Source of the DNA: Candidatus Nanosynbacter sp. HMT-352
GTDB lineage: Bacteria; Patescibacteriota; Saccharimonadia; Saccharimonadales; Saccharimonadaceae
NCBI RefSeq assembly: GCF_022819385.1
Contig: NZ_CP089290.1
Location: forward strand, 558,001 to 622,000
DNA: 64,000 nt
Direction of reading: 5' to 3'
Of the stretch, positions 26,081 through 35,630 are shown in pieces; within the stretch, counting starts at the first letter, position 1, and every line of letters starts with the position of its first letter. The notes beneath the pieces were generated by a model. The model worked only from the letters and a program-made list of their open reading frames with translations. It was not told the origin of the DNA and did no database searches. The translations under genes and the position numbers were made by a program.

Positions 26081-27622
26081 CTAAGCACCAGCACCGTCAG
26101 CTGCCTCAATGCGCCTAGTCCGCCCAGTAAATACTGGCAATAATTCTTCCTGGTTATTTTTGTCGCAAGCACCCAAAAGCATTAATAAATGAGTTACACC
26201 GTTCTCTTCTAGTATCTTTCTCACAGACTCATCATCCACCTTATCCATAGCGATGTGCGACACATACATCCTTAGTGCGTCAGATGTTTGGGCTTTCCAG
26301 CTAAAGATACTAAAAGGATACTTATTTTTATCTCGATATCTTAAGGTCGTCCAAGAATCACGTAATCCAGAATCTGACGTTGCAACAATTTCTGCCGCTA
26401 ATTTTAATTTATTATAAAGACTGGGCAAAATACTCTTCTGCTTTTTCTTAGTCTCATAGCCAGACATTCTGTGTTCAATTCTCTTGGCTGCTTCAGTACG
26501 AGCATCGACTACTATCGTAACATCATTACCGCTTCTCTTAATATATAAAACCTTAGCCATTTCATCATCTAACCACGGAAATGTTTCGTGACTAAGCTCT
26601 ATATAATCCCCGACCTTCAAGTTAACCTCCACCGCCTGAACATCCTGATCACTCACCTCGCAATTTCCCTGGCGTGATTGCTTATTTCTCTTTCTCTTCC
26701 TCGCCTCATTCAAAGATTCAGCAGCGATTTTAGGTGCCGCTTCATAGCCATTCAATTTCTCCGAAAGCACCTTCAGGGCGTTGTCTAAAGCCCCACTCAG
26801 ACACTCTTTAGCCATAGATTCAGCAAGACTACGAACCACTGGACTGTTTTCTTTAATTGTCGCTTCTTTATACTGCTTGGCTAGTTCCTCTTCGCTTGGC
26901 AATTTTATGGATTTTATAAACTCAAGAACACTGTTGGCAAATTTTAAATCACCCTCAGGATTAATACCATTACATTCCTCATCTTCAACCTCCTTAAGTT
27001 TCCGACGCTTAAAGTCCTCCAAGAAACTACTCAACTTCATCTTGCCATCATTACCTGGAATGTATTCAGGTCTAGTAATTGTAAAATCATCAGGTAAACC
27101 AAAAGCTCCATCCTTAGTAAGTCTATTAATCACAGTCTCCCTTGCCTTTGCGATAAAGCGCATATATTCACGATCTGCAAGTTCAGGACTAATTATTTTA
27201 TTAGCATGCTGCCATCGTCTTACGTCGGGAATCGCATACTCTTCAGCTTGGCAAAATTCTGGAATATTCACTTCCGCCAGCTTTTCGGGAAAAACTACAC
27301 TAAGATTTTCCCTTATAAATTTCTCGTATGTTCCATTAAATATACTTCTTAATGATTCTTTGACTTCCTCTATATCAAAATCTATCTCTATGCAATCTGG
27401 AAGCCTGTTATACTCCTCCTCAATTTGCTGAAACAACCCAAGAACCTTCCCATAAGATTCTTGATATTCACCGCGCAACTCCTCACCTTCAACAAGAAAC
27501 GGTACATGCTTAATAATAGACTCTACATAATCTATAATTTGACTTATGTAGTTTTTATTAAGATCCTCTGTATGAGATAGTTTATCTTTAACAACATAAC
27601 CATCCCGTTGTCTTTCGCTCAT
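26081..27622 (-). CDS. 513-aa orphan protein, unknown function
   Basis: A large soluble protein without recognised domain. The first 330 residues are mostly charged helices with coiled-coil character. Residues from about 345 to 400 look beta-rich (VEVNLKVGDYIELSHETFPW, VTIVVDARTEAAKRIEHR), and a final alpha/beta part ends EELLPVFTGRTRRIEAADGAGA. It is transcribed alone from TTGACT-17-TAAGAT (27659-27631) with an 8-nt leader. No signal peptide or membrane segment. Size and isolation between malic enzyme and a pilus ATPase give no functional clue. Confidence 0.75.
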   Translation of the reverse strand: MSERQRDGYVVKDKLSHTEDLNKNYISQIIDYVESIIKHVPFLVEGEELRGEYQESYGKVLGLFQQIEEEYNRLPDCIEIDFDIEEVKESLRSIFNGTYEKFIRENLSVVFPEKLAEVNIPEFCQAEEYAIPDVRRWQHANKIISPELADREYMRFIAKARETVINRLTKDGAFGLPDDFTITRPEYIPGNDGKMKLSSFLEDFKRRKLKEVEDEECNGINPEGDLKFANSVLEFIKSIKLPSEEELAKQYKEATIKENSPVVRSLAESMAKECLSGALDNALKVLSEKLNGYEAAPKIAAESLNEARKRKRNKQSRQGNCEVSDQDVQAVEVNLKVGDYIELSHETFPWLDDEMAKVLYIKRSGNDVTIVVDARTEAAKRIEHRMSGYETKKKQKSILPSLYNKLKLAAEIVATSDSGLRDSWTTLRYRDKNKYPFSIFSWKAQTSDALRMYVSHIAMDKVDDESVRKILEENGVTHLLMLLGACDKNNQEELLPVFTGRTRRIEAADGAGA

Positions 27623-27630
27623 AAACTAAT

Positions 27631-27659
27631 ATCTTATCAGTTTATGGCTATAAAGTCAA
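27631..27659 (-). promoter_or_regulatory. Promoter of the 513-aa orphan gene
   Basis: TTGACT (27659-27654), 17 bp, TAAGAT (27636-27631), then 8 nt to the ATG. Confidence 0.65.
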
Positions 27660-29282
27660 TTATATTACTCTATTAACTTCTTCTAATGTCGTTTCGCCGC
27701 GAAGAGCCGCTAACACGCCAGCCTGAAGTAGCGTCACCATGCCATCTTCTTTTGCAGCCTTCTCAATCGCTTCCGTGTGAACATCCTCAACATCGCCGCG
27801 CAAGAATTTCTGAATATTCTCGCTCACGACCAATTGCTCCATTACTGGAATTCGCCCCTTATAGCCGAATGGAACGTCGTCTGTCGGCACTGCACGCCAA
27901 AGCTTAAACGTATCCAAATCTGGGCAATCAACATTCTCTGGCAAATCCTTCAAAACCTCTTTCACCCACTTACGAGTCGCCTCATCCGGCTCATATTCTT
28001 CCTTGCTATCATCCCACAATCTCCTCACTAGCCGCTGAGCAATCACCAGCCGAACCGCCGAGCTAAAAATCGGGTTTTGCCCAATCATATCGATCATACG
28101 ACTAAACGCCGCCGCAGTTGAATTGGCGTGAAAGCTGGACAACACCAAATGTCCCGTAATTGACGCCTGAATCGCAGTCTTCGCAGTTTCATTGTCGCGA
28201 ATCTCACCAACCATCACCACGTCTGGGTCAAGACGCAAAACACTGCGCAAGCCATCAGCAAACCTCTGTCCATTTGTCGTATCAATTGGAATCTGAGCAA
28301 TCCCAGGAATCGTATTTTCTACAGGATCTTCCAGCGTGATAATCTTTCGATCTGGCGTATTAAGGGCATTAAGAATACTATATAACGTCGTGGATTTTCC
28401 CGAACCAGTTGGACCAACCATCAACAACATTCCGCGCGGATGAGAAATAACTTCATCAATTTGCTCACGCTCTTTCTTTGAAATACTTAAGAGATCCAAG
28501 TTCAACATTGATTCGTCAAAATTAAATAATCGAAGCACCAAGTCTAAGCCATACACCGTCATCACAGCCTCCACACGCAAATTCAGCACATGCGATGCGC
28601 CATCTCTATGAATTTCCTGTTGCATATGCCCAGATTGAGGCTCTCTGGAAGCAGTAGAAATATTCGCACGAGACGCCAAAGTCGCCATAATCACTCGATA
28701 TCTATCCCTACTAAGCTCCGCCACCGTGTGCAAAGCTCCGTCAACACGCATACGAATTCGAATCGATTCGCGCTGGTTCTCAATATGAATATCCGACGCA
28801 CCCAACAAATCCGCTTGGTCAATCAAATAATTAAACACGTCATTTGTGCCCACGGAAGCCAAAGTCTGAGTAACCTGTGCTAGAGTATCGCTATCACCCT
28901 CCTTGGCAATTTCAATATTGTCGTAAATCACTTTTTTCGGCGGATCAAACCTGAGCATAATTGACCGAAACGCTGAACCAGAAATTAAGAAAAAGAAGAT
29001 TCGCTTGCCGTTTTCAACATACTGATCTCGCATCCGCTTCATCAACGACTCAGAAGTTTGCGACGTAACGCCAAATCGATAAGATTGGTCTTCCTCGTTA
29101 AAGGCTAACGGGACCAGCCGACCCTTATACATTTCTTCTATCGTCAAAACACCCTTAAGCAAAGGTAAAGTTTCTTCAAATTCCCGCCCGTCAAGATATT
29201 GAAGTCCTAAAATTGACGCTCGACGACGAGTAGCTTCCTCATCTTGCTCACGGCGTCGCGCCTGAATTTTATCTTCGTCCAT
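27660..29282 (-). CDS. Type IV pilus / type II secretion assembly ATPase (GspE/PilB family)
   Basis: A 540-aa GspE/PilB-family ATPase powering pilus extension or secretion. It has an N-terminal MshEN-like domain, ASDIHIENQRESIRIRMRVDG (N2 domain), Walker A GPTGSGKST, Asp box ITLEDPVE, Walker B MVGEIRDNETA and the His box SFHANSTAAAF. The usual C4 zinc-finger cysteines are lacking (only one Cys near the end). Saccharibacteria carry type IV pili for motility and host contact, which fits. Other pilus genes are not in this window. Leaderless: TATAAT 6 nt before the ATG. Confidence 0.88.
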   Translation of the reverse strand: MDEDKIQARRREQDEEATRRRASILGLQYLDGREFEETLPLLKGVLTIEEMYKGRLVPLAFNEEDQSYRFGVTSQTSESLMKRMRDQYVENGKRIFFFLISGSAFRSIMLRFDPPKKVIYDNIEIAKEGDSDTLAQVTQTLASVGTNDVFNYLIDQADLLGASDIHIENQRESIRIRMRVDGALHTVAELSRDRYRVIMATLASRANISTASREPQSGHMQQEIHRDGASHVLNLRVEAVMTVYGLDLVLRLFNFDESMLNLDLLSISKKEREQIDEVISHPRGMLLMVGPTGSGKSTTLYSILNALNTPDRKIITLEDPVENTIPGIAQIPIDTTNGQRFADGLRSVLRLDPDVVMVGEIRDNETAKTAIQASITGHLVLSSFHANSTAAAFSRMIDMIGQNPIFSSAVRLVIAQRLVRRLWDDSKEEYEPDEATRKWVKEVLKDLPENVDCPDLDTFKLWRAVPTDDVPFGYKGRIPVMEQLVVSENIQKFLRGDVEDVHTEAIEKAAKEDGMVTLLQAGVLAALRGETTLEEVNRVI

Positions 29283-29288
29283 ATGAAA

Positions 29289-29294
29289 ATTATA
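29289..29294 (-). promoter_or_regulatory. -10 box of leaderless pilus ATPase gene
   Basis: TATAAT on the minus strand, 6 nt before the ATG at 29282. The + strand gene at 29334 has its own TATAAT, also 6 nt before its ATG, so the pair is a divergent leaderless unit. Confidence 0.7.
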
Positions 29295-29333
29295 CCAAAA
29301 AGCTTACGGTTTGACGAGTGATATAATAGTGAT

Positions 29334-29894
29334 ATGAATCCAGAAATTACTCTGTTAGTCCATAATATTCGCTCGACGCACAATGTTGGGGCAATTTTTC
29401 GCACAGCCGAAGGATTTGGCGTAAAAAAGATTGTTCTTAGTGGTTACACGCCGTATCCAGAATTGAGTTTATGTAGCAAGGCGCCTGTTTGTGCGCTTGT
29501 CGATGGAGAAATTCGATCTGAAGACCCTCGCCTGCCGCATATTCGCGAAAAAATCACCAGCCAAATTCATAAAACCGCTTTGGGTGCGGAAAGTTTGGTG
29601 CCATTTGAGTTTTACGAGGATATCAATGATTGGATTAAAGAAAATCAGCGAACAGAAAACTTGCCAATTGTCGCGCTGGAGCAATCAAAAGACAGCGTGA
29701 TGTTGCCAGAATTTCAGCCACCTGAAAAATTCGCGCTACTGCTTGGCGAAGAAGTCCACGGAATCACGCCAGAGCTTTTGGACAACTGCGACTTCACCGT
29801 AGAAATCCCGATGTTCGGCCAAAAAGAATCATTCAACGTGTCGGTCGCAACAGGAATTGCGCTGTTCGGACTGATTTTCCCGAGAACGAAATAA
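29334..29894 (+). CDS. SpoU/TrmH-family RNA 2'-O-methyltransferase
   Basis: A 186-aa SPOUT methyltransferase. N-terminal VHNIRSTHNVGAIFRTAEGFGV is SpoU motif 1, LLGEEVHGI is motif 2 and VEIPMFGQKESFNVSVATGIAL is motif 3 with the knot that binds SAM. The lack of an extra RNA-binding domain and the short length fit TrmH/TrmL-like tRNA 2'-O-methylation, but rRNA is possible. Leaderless start (TATAAT then 6 nt). Confidence 0.88.
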   Translation: MNPEITLLVHNIRSTHNVGAIFRTAEGFGVKKIVLSGYTPYPELSLCSKAPVCALVDGEIRSEDPRLPHIREKITSQIHKTALGAESLVPFEFYEDINDWIKENQRTENLPIVALEQSKDSVMLPEFQPPEKFALLLGEEVHGITPELLDNCDFTVEIPMFGQKESFNVSVATGIALFGLIFPRTK

Positions 29895-29932
29895 TCTCAA
29901 CAACACATAAATAAATCCCTCAAGTCTACTTA

Positions 29933-29961
29933 TTGACTTTATTAAACATATGTGTTATATT
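29933..29961 (+). promoter_or_regulatory. Cassette 2 promoter
   Basis: TTGACT (29933-29938), 17 bp, TATATT (29956-29961). The presumed start is near 29967, immediately before GAGCTTTC. Confidence 0.7.
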
Positions 29962-29969
29962 TATATGAG

Positions 29970-29995
29970 CTTTCTCTGGAATCCCCCAGAGAAAG
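29970..29995 (+). promoter_or_regulatory. Cassette 2 5' hairpin
   Basis: CTTTCTCTGG and CCAGAGAAAG form a perfect 10-bp stem beginning about 3 nt after the presumed transcription start, so it caps the 5' end of the message. Confidence 0.7.
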
Positions 29996-30022
29996 TAGTA
30001 CCCGCACAAAAGGAGAAATGCA

Positions 30023-30310
30023 ATGATGGACATTGCTATGATCATCACGACTATATCGGTCATGTACCTGGCTACATGGGCACTGTACTCCCACGACAAG
30101 ATGTCGGGAGTCGTGCCATCAATCCTGGCTGTGATAGCAGCGACGGCAATTATGCTGGAGTTCGCTGCCTATATGGTAGTTCTGCTACCGATATTGCCCT
30201 GGTCAATATCAGCGGCAGTTTTTACAGCGACTGCCACACTGTTCGCTACGTGCTCATTGGCACGTAGCGCCGAAGCGAGGAATAAGCTGCGGGGCAAGAA
30301 GTCCCGCTGA
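30023..30310 (+). CDS. Cassette 2 orphan multi-pass membrane protein
   Basis: A 95-aa protein with three likely membrane helices (residues about 5-22, 28-50 and 55-78) and a basic tail (ARNKLRGKKSR) that would face the cytosol. No family recognised. ATG at 30023 is 7 nt from AGGAG; a second ATG follows directly. Base composition is richer in GC than the flanking trmH-like and dnaE genes. It lies alone between two convergent host genes with its own promoter and 3' hairpin. Confidence 0.7.
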   Translation: MMDIAMIITTISVMYLATWALYSHDKMSGVVPSILAVIAATAIMLEFAAYMVVLLPILPWSISAAVFTATATLFATCSLARSAEARNKLRGKKSR

Positions 30311-30312
30311 TA

Positions 30313-30375
30313 GATAGTTAGCTCGCCTTGAGACTTTTGGTCTCGGCTGAGACCTCTGTCAGCGGGCTAACTATC
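30313..30375. terminator. Cassette 2 branched 3' hairpin, also the dnaE end
   Basis: GATAGTTAGC and GCTAACTATC (10 bp) enclose GGTCTC-GGCT-GAGACC (30339-30354) and a smaller GAGAC/GTCTC alternative. It lies just after the cassette stop and overlaps the dnaE stop codon on the other strand, so it can serve both transcripts. Confidence 0.7.
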
Positions 30376-33300
30376 ACTTTAGAACTACACACTCTTCACC
30401 CAGAGTGTTTTTTAATTGGCTTAATAGGTTATCATTAGCATCCACCTTAAACGGCAGACGCATGGCTGATTTTTCTTTCTCGCCCAACACCAAAACCACG
30501 TCAGTCGTGCCAGCATTCTCGCCGCAAACAGACTTCATTTTTACCAACCGCGAATGATCATTCGGGTCTTTAATATACACAAATAACTTTGAAGCGGGAA
30601 TTTCTGGCGCAACATTAACAGGCGCCGAATGAGTTTTTGGCTGCGGTTTGGCGGCGTCATTCTTTACAGCAGACTTCGGAGAAACTCCATTTTTCTGATT
30701 GCGATAAGCTTCACGGCGCTCTTTTTTTACAGCAGAGCTAATTTTTGGCGCATCCATTTTACGGCCAGTCGACTCATAGCCATTGATATCGTTGTCCGTA
30801 ATTGCAATAATATCATCGGCAATTAGCTTACTTTCATTGCCCAAATTTCCGTCACGATCTCGAGCTGAATTTTTACCAGAAACTCGAATCACCGCGTCCT
30901 GAACCAGCTTGGCGCCAACTTTCTCATACAGATTTGGGAAAACAATTATTTCACCCTCACCGAACTTGTCCTCAATTCCCACGAACGCCATTTTTGAACC
31001 GCTTTTCGTGACGATTGTACGAACAGTGCTAATAATTCCCCCAATCGTCATCATTCGACTGTCGTACTCAGGAACTAATTGCGTCAATGGTTGAGTTTGC
31101 TCGCTCAAATACGTTTCATACCTATCAAGCGGATGTGCCGAGATGTACAACCCCAACAATTCTCGCTCCCACATCAAGTGCTCTTTATCGTCGTGTTTCA
31201 CGGGAGCCTTCTGGAGATGAAGAGTCGATTGGACGCTCGCTGCATCATCGCCACCCAACATTCCAAACAAATTGGTCTGTCCGCTGGCGGCTTCTTTTTG
31301 GAGCTTGGACGCAAATGATGTAATAGAATCCAGATTGAATAGCAAATCAGATCGATCACCCATATCATCAAACGCACCAGACTTGATAAGCGACTCCCAG
31401 GCTTTTCTGTTGAACTTGCTGGTTGAAACGCGCCTAGCAAAATCCTCAACCGACGTAAACGGACCATCTTCGCGCGCCCGCAGAACTTCCTCGACCGCAC
31501 CAACGCCAACGCCCTTTACTGCCGACATTCCGAAACGAATTTTATTCTCATTCGGCACCACAGCAAACTCAACGAATGATTCGTTTACGTCAGGACTCAG
31601 CACACTAATTCCCATATGCTTACATTCGGTGATTTCAATTGCCAGACGATCAGTGTCATCATGGTCGCTAGTCATAAGCGCCGCCATAAACGCGTCAGGA
31701 TAATGCGCTTTCAAATAAGCCGTCCAATAGGCGATCAAACCATAGCAAGCGGCGTGCGACTTATTGAAACAATAGTTAGCGAATTCTTCCAGCTGAGTCC
31801 AGAACGTTTCCGCAATTTCCTTAGTCGCGCCACCAACTTTAACTGCGCCCTCGACGAATTCAGGCTTGACCTTTTTCATCAAGTCAATTTTCTTCTTACC
31901 AACAGCCTTACGCAATGTATCAGCCTGACCACCAGTAAATCCACACCATTCCTTAGAAATCTGCATAAACTGCTCCTGATAGACCAAAATTCCGTAAGTA
32001 TTTTTCAGCGAGTTTTTCATTCCAGAATGCAAATAAGTTATTTCTTCCTCGCCGTGTTTACGCCTAATAAAGCTGTCAATAAACTGCATCGGGCCTGGAC
32101 GATAAAGAGCCACCATAGCAATAATATCTTCAAACGTAGTCGGCTTTAGTCCGCGCAAATATCGCTTCATTCCCGCCGATTCCAACTGAAAAACACCAGT
32201 TGTGTCGCCGCGCTGAAACAGCTCATAGGTCTTTTTATCATCAAGCGGCAACTCCGAAAGATTAATTTCTTTCTTGTAAGCTTTTCGGATAATCCTCATG
32301 GCGTTATTGATAATCGTAAGGTTCGAAAGTCCCAAAAAGTCCATCTTCAATAGGCCCAACTCTTCAACTTCGCCCATCGGGAACTGAGTTGCCACCACGC
32401 CCTTTTGCGCCATTTCAAGCGGAATATAATTGACCAACGTATCTGGCGCGATCACCACGCCACAAGCATGAACACCGTGGCTACGAATCGTCCCTTCCAA
32501 CTGAATTGCATAATCCAAAACTTCCTTCGCAGTCGGATTATTTTCATATTCATTCCGAAGGTCCGCGTCTTCTTTAATACTTACCGACAACGGAATATGA
32601 CGCCCCTGGCTTGGCGGCGGGACTAACTTCGCCAATCGGTCGCTCTCAGCGTACGGAACCTCCAAAACCCTGGCGACATCACGCACTGCCATACGACCAA
32701 ACATCTTACCGAACGTTGCAATATTACTGACGTGATCCTCTCCATATTTTTTCGCACAATACTCAATCACTTCATCGCGACGCGTATCCTGAATATCGAC
32801 GTCGATGTCGGGCATAGAAATACGATCAGGATTAAGAAATCGCTCAAACAGCAAACCATATTTTAGAGGGTCAAGATCTGTAATATTCAGCGCATACGCA
32901 ATAATCGAACCAGCCGCGCTACCACGCCCCGGACCAAAAACAATTCCTTGAGATTTTCCCCAGTTGATAAAATCCTGGACGATCAAGAAATAACCTTCAT
33001 AGCCCATATTACCCATCACACCGAGTTCCATCTTAGCGCGCTCACGAACCTCCTCGGATAACTGAGGGATAATCTCGTCAGGATCCAACTTTTCAGCCTC
33101 CTCCTTCGAAGCTCCATTGTAACGTTGTAGCAAACCTTGATATGTCAATCTGAGCAGATACGAATGTTCGTTCTCGCCGTCTGGCAATGGATATTTTGGA
33201 ATAAGAATCCGCCCAAGCTCAATCTCAACGTCGCAGCGATCAGCTATTTTTTTCGTGTTGCGAATAACTTCAGGAAATTCCTCGCCCCAGTGATCAATAA

Positions 33301-34114
33301 TATCGCGCGGGTCCGTCAAATGAAGCTCAAAATCCTTCAAGCTCATCCGCTTTTCGTCGCTGAGATATGAACCCGTCCCAACACAAAGCAGAATCTCGTG
33401 CGCGTCTTGATATTCATGCGTCAAATAGTGACCATCACAAGTCACCACCATTTCAATACCAAGCTCTTTTGAAAGCTTAATCAAGCCCTCGTTAATCTTC
33501 GCCTGCACATCCCAATGCGTGTTCGACTTCGGGTGTCCGTGGTCCTGCAGCTCCAAATAATAGCGATCGCCAAAAATTGACTTATACCACTTGGCAATCT
33601 CACGAGCGCGATCATAATCATCCTCTTTCAGCGCCACGCCAATTTCACCACTCGCGCAACCACTCAGGACAATCAGCCCCTCATTCAACTCCTCCAGCAA
33701 ATCATGGTCAATTCGCGGCTTATAATACATTCCCTCCAGATTGGCGCGCGTCGACAACTTCATCAAGTTGTGAAAACCCGTGTTGTTCATCGCCAGCACA
33801 GTCAAGTGAAAACGCTGCTTGTCCTTACCTGGATCGCGGTCAAATCGTGAACGAGTCGCCACGTAAGTTTCAATTCCAATAATCGGCTTAATTCCCGCTT
33901 TTTTGGCAGTTTTGTAATAGTCCAAAATGCCACTCATCGTGCCGTGATCAGTTACGGCGGCAGCCTCCATCCCGAGCTCCTTAACCTTATCGACCAAGTC
34001 ATGAATCTTAGTCAATCCGTCCAGCACCGAGTGAAAGGTGTGATTATGGAGATGCACGAAATCTGACGGCTTCAAAGCCGCCGACGATAATTGTTCGCTC
34101 GTCCCCTCAGTCAT
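30374..34114 (-). CDS. dnaE: DNA polymerase III alpha subunit DnaE
   Basis: A 1246-aa replicative polymerase, DnaE1 type. N-terminal PHP domain (FVHLHNHTFHSVLDG, AAVTDHGTM), palm with PDIDVDIQD catalytic acids and GRGSAAGS, fingers, helix-hairpin-helix region, and an OB domain (MMTIGGIISTVRTI). The proofreading exonuclease is not fused. C-terminal tail of about 100 residues follows a low-complexity linker. The ATG at 34114 is used because TATAAT is 8 nt upstream; a TTG nine bases earlier overlaps that box. Confidence 0.96.
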   Translation of the reverse strand: MTEGTSEQLSSAALKPSDFVHLHNHTFHSVLDGLTKIHDLVDKVKELGMEAAAVTDHGTMSGILDYYKTAKKAGIKPIIGIETYVATRSRFDRDPGKDKQRFHLTVLAMNNTGFHNLMKLSTRANLEGMYYKPRIDHDLLEELNEGLIVLSGCASGEIGVALKEDDYDRAREIAKWYKSIFGDRYYLELQDHGHPKSNTHWDVQAKINEGLIKLSKELGIEMVVTCDGHYLTHEYQDAHEILLCVGTGSYLSDEKRMSLKDFELHLTDPRDIIDHWGEEFPEVIRNTKKIADRCDVEIELGRILIPKYPLPDGENEHSYLLRLTYQGLLQRYNGASKEEAEKLDPDEIIPQLSEEVRERAKMELGVMGNMGYEGYFLIVQDFINWGKSQGIVFGPGRGSAAGSIIAYALNITDLDPLKYGLLFERFLNPDRISMPDIDVDIQDTRRDEVIEYCAKKYGEDHVSNIATFGKMFGRMAVRDVARVLEVPYAESDRLAKLVPPPSQGRHIPLSVSIKEDADLRNEYENNPTAKEVLDYAIQLEGTIRSHGVHACGVVIAPDTLVNYIPLEMAQKGVVATQFPMGEVEELGLLKMDFLGLSNLTIINNAMRIIRKAYKKEINLSELPLDDKKTYELFQRGDTTGVFQLESAGMKRYLRGLKPTTFEDIIAMVALYRPGPMQFIDSFIRRKHGEEEITYLHSGMKNSLKNTYGILVYQEQFMQISKEWCGFTGGQADTLRKAVGKKKIDLMKKVKPEFVEGAVKVGGATKEIAETFWTQLEEFANYCFNKSHAACYGLIAYWTAYLKAHYPDAFMAALMTSDHDDTDRLAIEITECKHMGISVLSPDVNESFVEFAVVPNENKIRFGMSAVKGVGVGAVEEVLRAREDGPFTSVEDFARRVSTSKFNRKAWESLIKSGAFDDMGDRSDLLFNLDSITSFASKLQKEAASGQTNLFGMLGGDDAASVQSTLHLQKAPVKHDDKEHLMWERELLGLYISAHPLDRYETYLSEQTQPLTQLVPEYDSRMMTIGGIISTVRTIVTKSGSKMAFVGIEDKFGEGEIIVFPNLYEKVGAKLVQDAVIRVSGKNSARDRDGNLGNESKLIADDIIAITDNDINGYESTGRKMDAPKISSAVKKERREAYRNQKNGVSPKSAVKNDAAKPQPKTHSAPVNVAPEIPASKLFVYIKDPNDHSRLVKMKSVCGENAGTTDVVLVLGEKEKSAMRLPFKVDANDNLLSQLKNTLGEECVVLK

Positions 34115-34133
34115 TAATAACAATTATAGCACG

Positions 34134-34430
34134 CTATTGACGACGTTGCATTGTCTCAATTAAGTGGTTGATAAAATCAGCCAACGGCGGGAAAATGTCG
34201 GCAAATTGCCCCAAAATCCAAATCAATATCGCGATCAATAACGTCGCACCCAAAGCACTTCCCAGACCAAAGAAAATTCCGCGAACAAAATTCACCCAGT
34301 AAACCTGGTGGCGAGATTTATGAAAATCAAAGAATAAATCCTCCAAAATCGCCCGACGAGCATCGTTTTCGTTATCACGAACGACTTTTTTTGCTAGCTT
34401 ATTTGGCTGTTCTTTGGCTGACTTTTTCAC
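34134..34430 (-). CDS. DUF5665-type small membrane protein
   Basis: A 98-aa protein with a basic, helical N-terminal half and a hydrophobic segment (FVRGIFFGLGSALGATLLIAILIWIL), then a short amphipathic end. The pattern DFHKSRHQVYWVNFVRGIFFGLGSALG matches what I recall of DUF5665, a family common in Patescibacteria with no known role. GTG start. The gene overlaps the upstream frame by 32 nt, so it is translated from the same message. Confidence 0.65.
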   Translation of the reverse strand: MKKSAKEQPNKLAKKVVRDNENDARRAILEDLFFDFHKSRHQVYWVNFVRGIFFGLGSALGATLLIAILIWILGQFADIFPPLADFINHLIETMQRRQ

Positions 34431-34686
34431 TCTTTCTTACCTTTTTCTTTGAGAAAAATTTCGAGAAAAATCCACTCTTTGAAGCGAAGCTTTTGGCTAG
34501 TTCCACGCCAATTGAAACCGTACTTACAATTCCATTCAGACTAGCAATTCGCTGGCTTATCGCCTCCACGTTCTGCTGAGTTTGGCGAATTTGGCGCGTT
34601 AATTTGATGATGGAAATTGTCATAGCGATCATCATGATGACAAAAATCACCATCAAAATCACTAATATAATAAGCAATCCGTTCAT
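34399..34686 (-). CDS. Small single-pass membrane protein with helical, basic tail
   Basis: A 95-aa protein: an N-terminal hydrophobic helix of about 24 residues (LLIILVILMVIFVIMMIAMTISI), a helical stretch with heptads (residues 28-60), then a Lys/Phe/Ser-rich tail (KSGFFSKFFSKKKVRKSEK). It resembles DUF948-like proteins in layout only. TATAAT lies 7 nt before the ATG. First gene of a two-gene unit with the DUF5665-type gene. Confidence 0.6.
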   Translation of the reverse strand: MNGLLIILVILMVIFVIMMIAMTISIIKLTRQIRQTQQNVEAISQRIASLNGIVSTVSIGVELAKSFASKSGFFSKFFSKKKVRKSEKVSQRTAK

Positions 34687-34701
34687 GCTATTTATTATAC
34701 A

Positions 34702-35595
34702 TTATTTTAGACGATCCGTCAGATGAGCACGTAATTTATCGCCAAAATTAGGATCACGTAACCCAAAGTCAATCACCGTTTTTAGATATTCCAATTTGTC
34801 ACCAGTGTCATAATAAGTGCCGTTCGTAATTTCTACGCCGTAAAAATCAAATCCGTCGTCAATCATTTGTTGCATAATTGGCTGAATTGTAAACTCGCCG
34901 TTGCCGTCAAATTCTTCCTTGGCTTTGTCTAGATAGCCGAAAATCTCGCCCGGAAGCAAATAGCTACTGACGCTAGCCAAATCAGAAGGTGCGTTCTCCT
35001 TGCCCGGCTTTTCAACGATATTCGTCATTTTTATAACGCCGTCTTTTACCCCTTGACCATTGATGACTCCATAACGATCAAATTCCGCGTCATCGGTGAT
35101 TTTCTTACACGATAGAACCGCTCCATCTAAGCTTTCTGACGCCTCAATCATCTGCTTGAAACGACTTGGACTAGCCGCAATAAAGTCATCCGCAAATGTG
35201 TAAATCACAGGCTCATCATGATGAATCAAATGCGAAGCACAGGCCAAAGGCGTTGCGTTGCCGTACGGACCTTTCTGGCGAATATAAATAAAGTTCGCCA
35301 TATCAGCCAGATTCTGCACCGCGTCAATGAATGGCTGTTTTTTAGGGCCGCCAGCGCGCAAATTAGCCAAAAGTTCTTCATTCGGCTCATCAAAATGGTC
35401 CTCGATTGCTCGCTTATTCGCGCTACCGATAATGATGATATCTTTAATGCCAGCTTCGACCAATTCCTCGACGACGTATTGAATAATCGGCTTATCAATC
35501 AGCGGCAACATCTCCTTTGGCATGGCTTTGGTTTGCGGCAAAAATCGCGTACCAAAACCGGCAGCGGCGATGATAGCTTTAGTTGGTTTTCTCAT
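34702..35595 (-). CDS. galU: UTP-glucose-1-phosphate uridylyltransferase
   Basis: A 297-aa GalU making UDP-glucose for envelope glycans. The N-terminal nucleotidyltransferase motif AAGFGTRFLPQTKAMPKEML, then KPIIQYVVEE, FADDFI (metal-binding acid) and VEKP give the family. Full length. It has an AGGAG ribosome site and its own promoter region, standing alone between small membrane genes and gatB. Confidence 0.94.
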   Translation of the reverse strand: MRKPTKAIIAAAGFGTRFLPQTKAMPKEMLPLIDKPIIQYVVEELVEAGIKDIIIIGSANKRAIEDHFDEPNEELLANLRAGGPKKQPFIDAVQNLADMANFIYIRQKGPYGNATPLACASHLIHHDEPVIYTFADDFIAASPSRFKQMIEASESLDGAVLSCKKITDDAEFDRYGVINGQGVKDGVIKMTNIVEKPGKENAPSDLASVSSYLLPGEIFGYLDKAKEEFDGNGEFTIQPIMQQMIDDGFDFYGVEITNGTYYDTGDKLEYLKTVIDFGLRDPNFGDKLRAHLTDRLK

Positions 35596-35630
35596 ATTTC
35601 AGCTCCTATCCCCTATTATTTTCAGCAATT

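Noticed and set aside
26781-27431. 216-aa frame antisense to the 513-aa orphan
   Set aside because: The minus-strand gene has a consensus promoter and better amino-acid composition; this frame is Ser/Leu-rich and lacks start signals.
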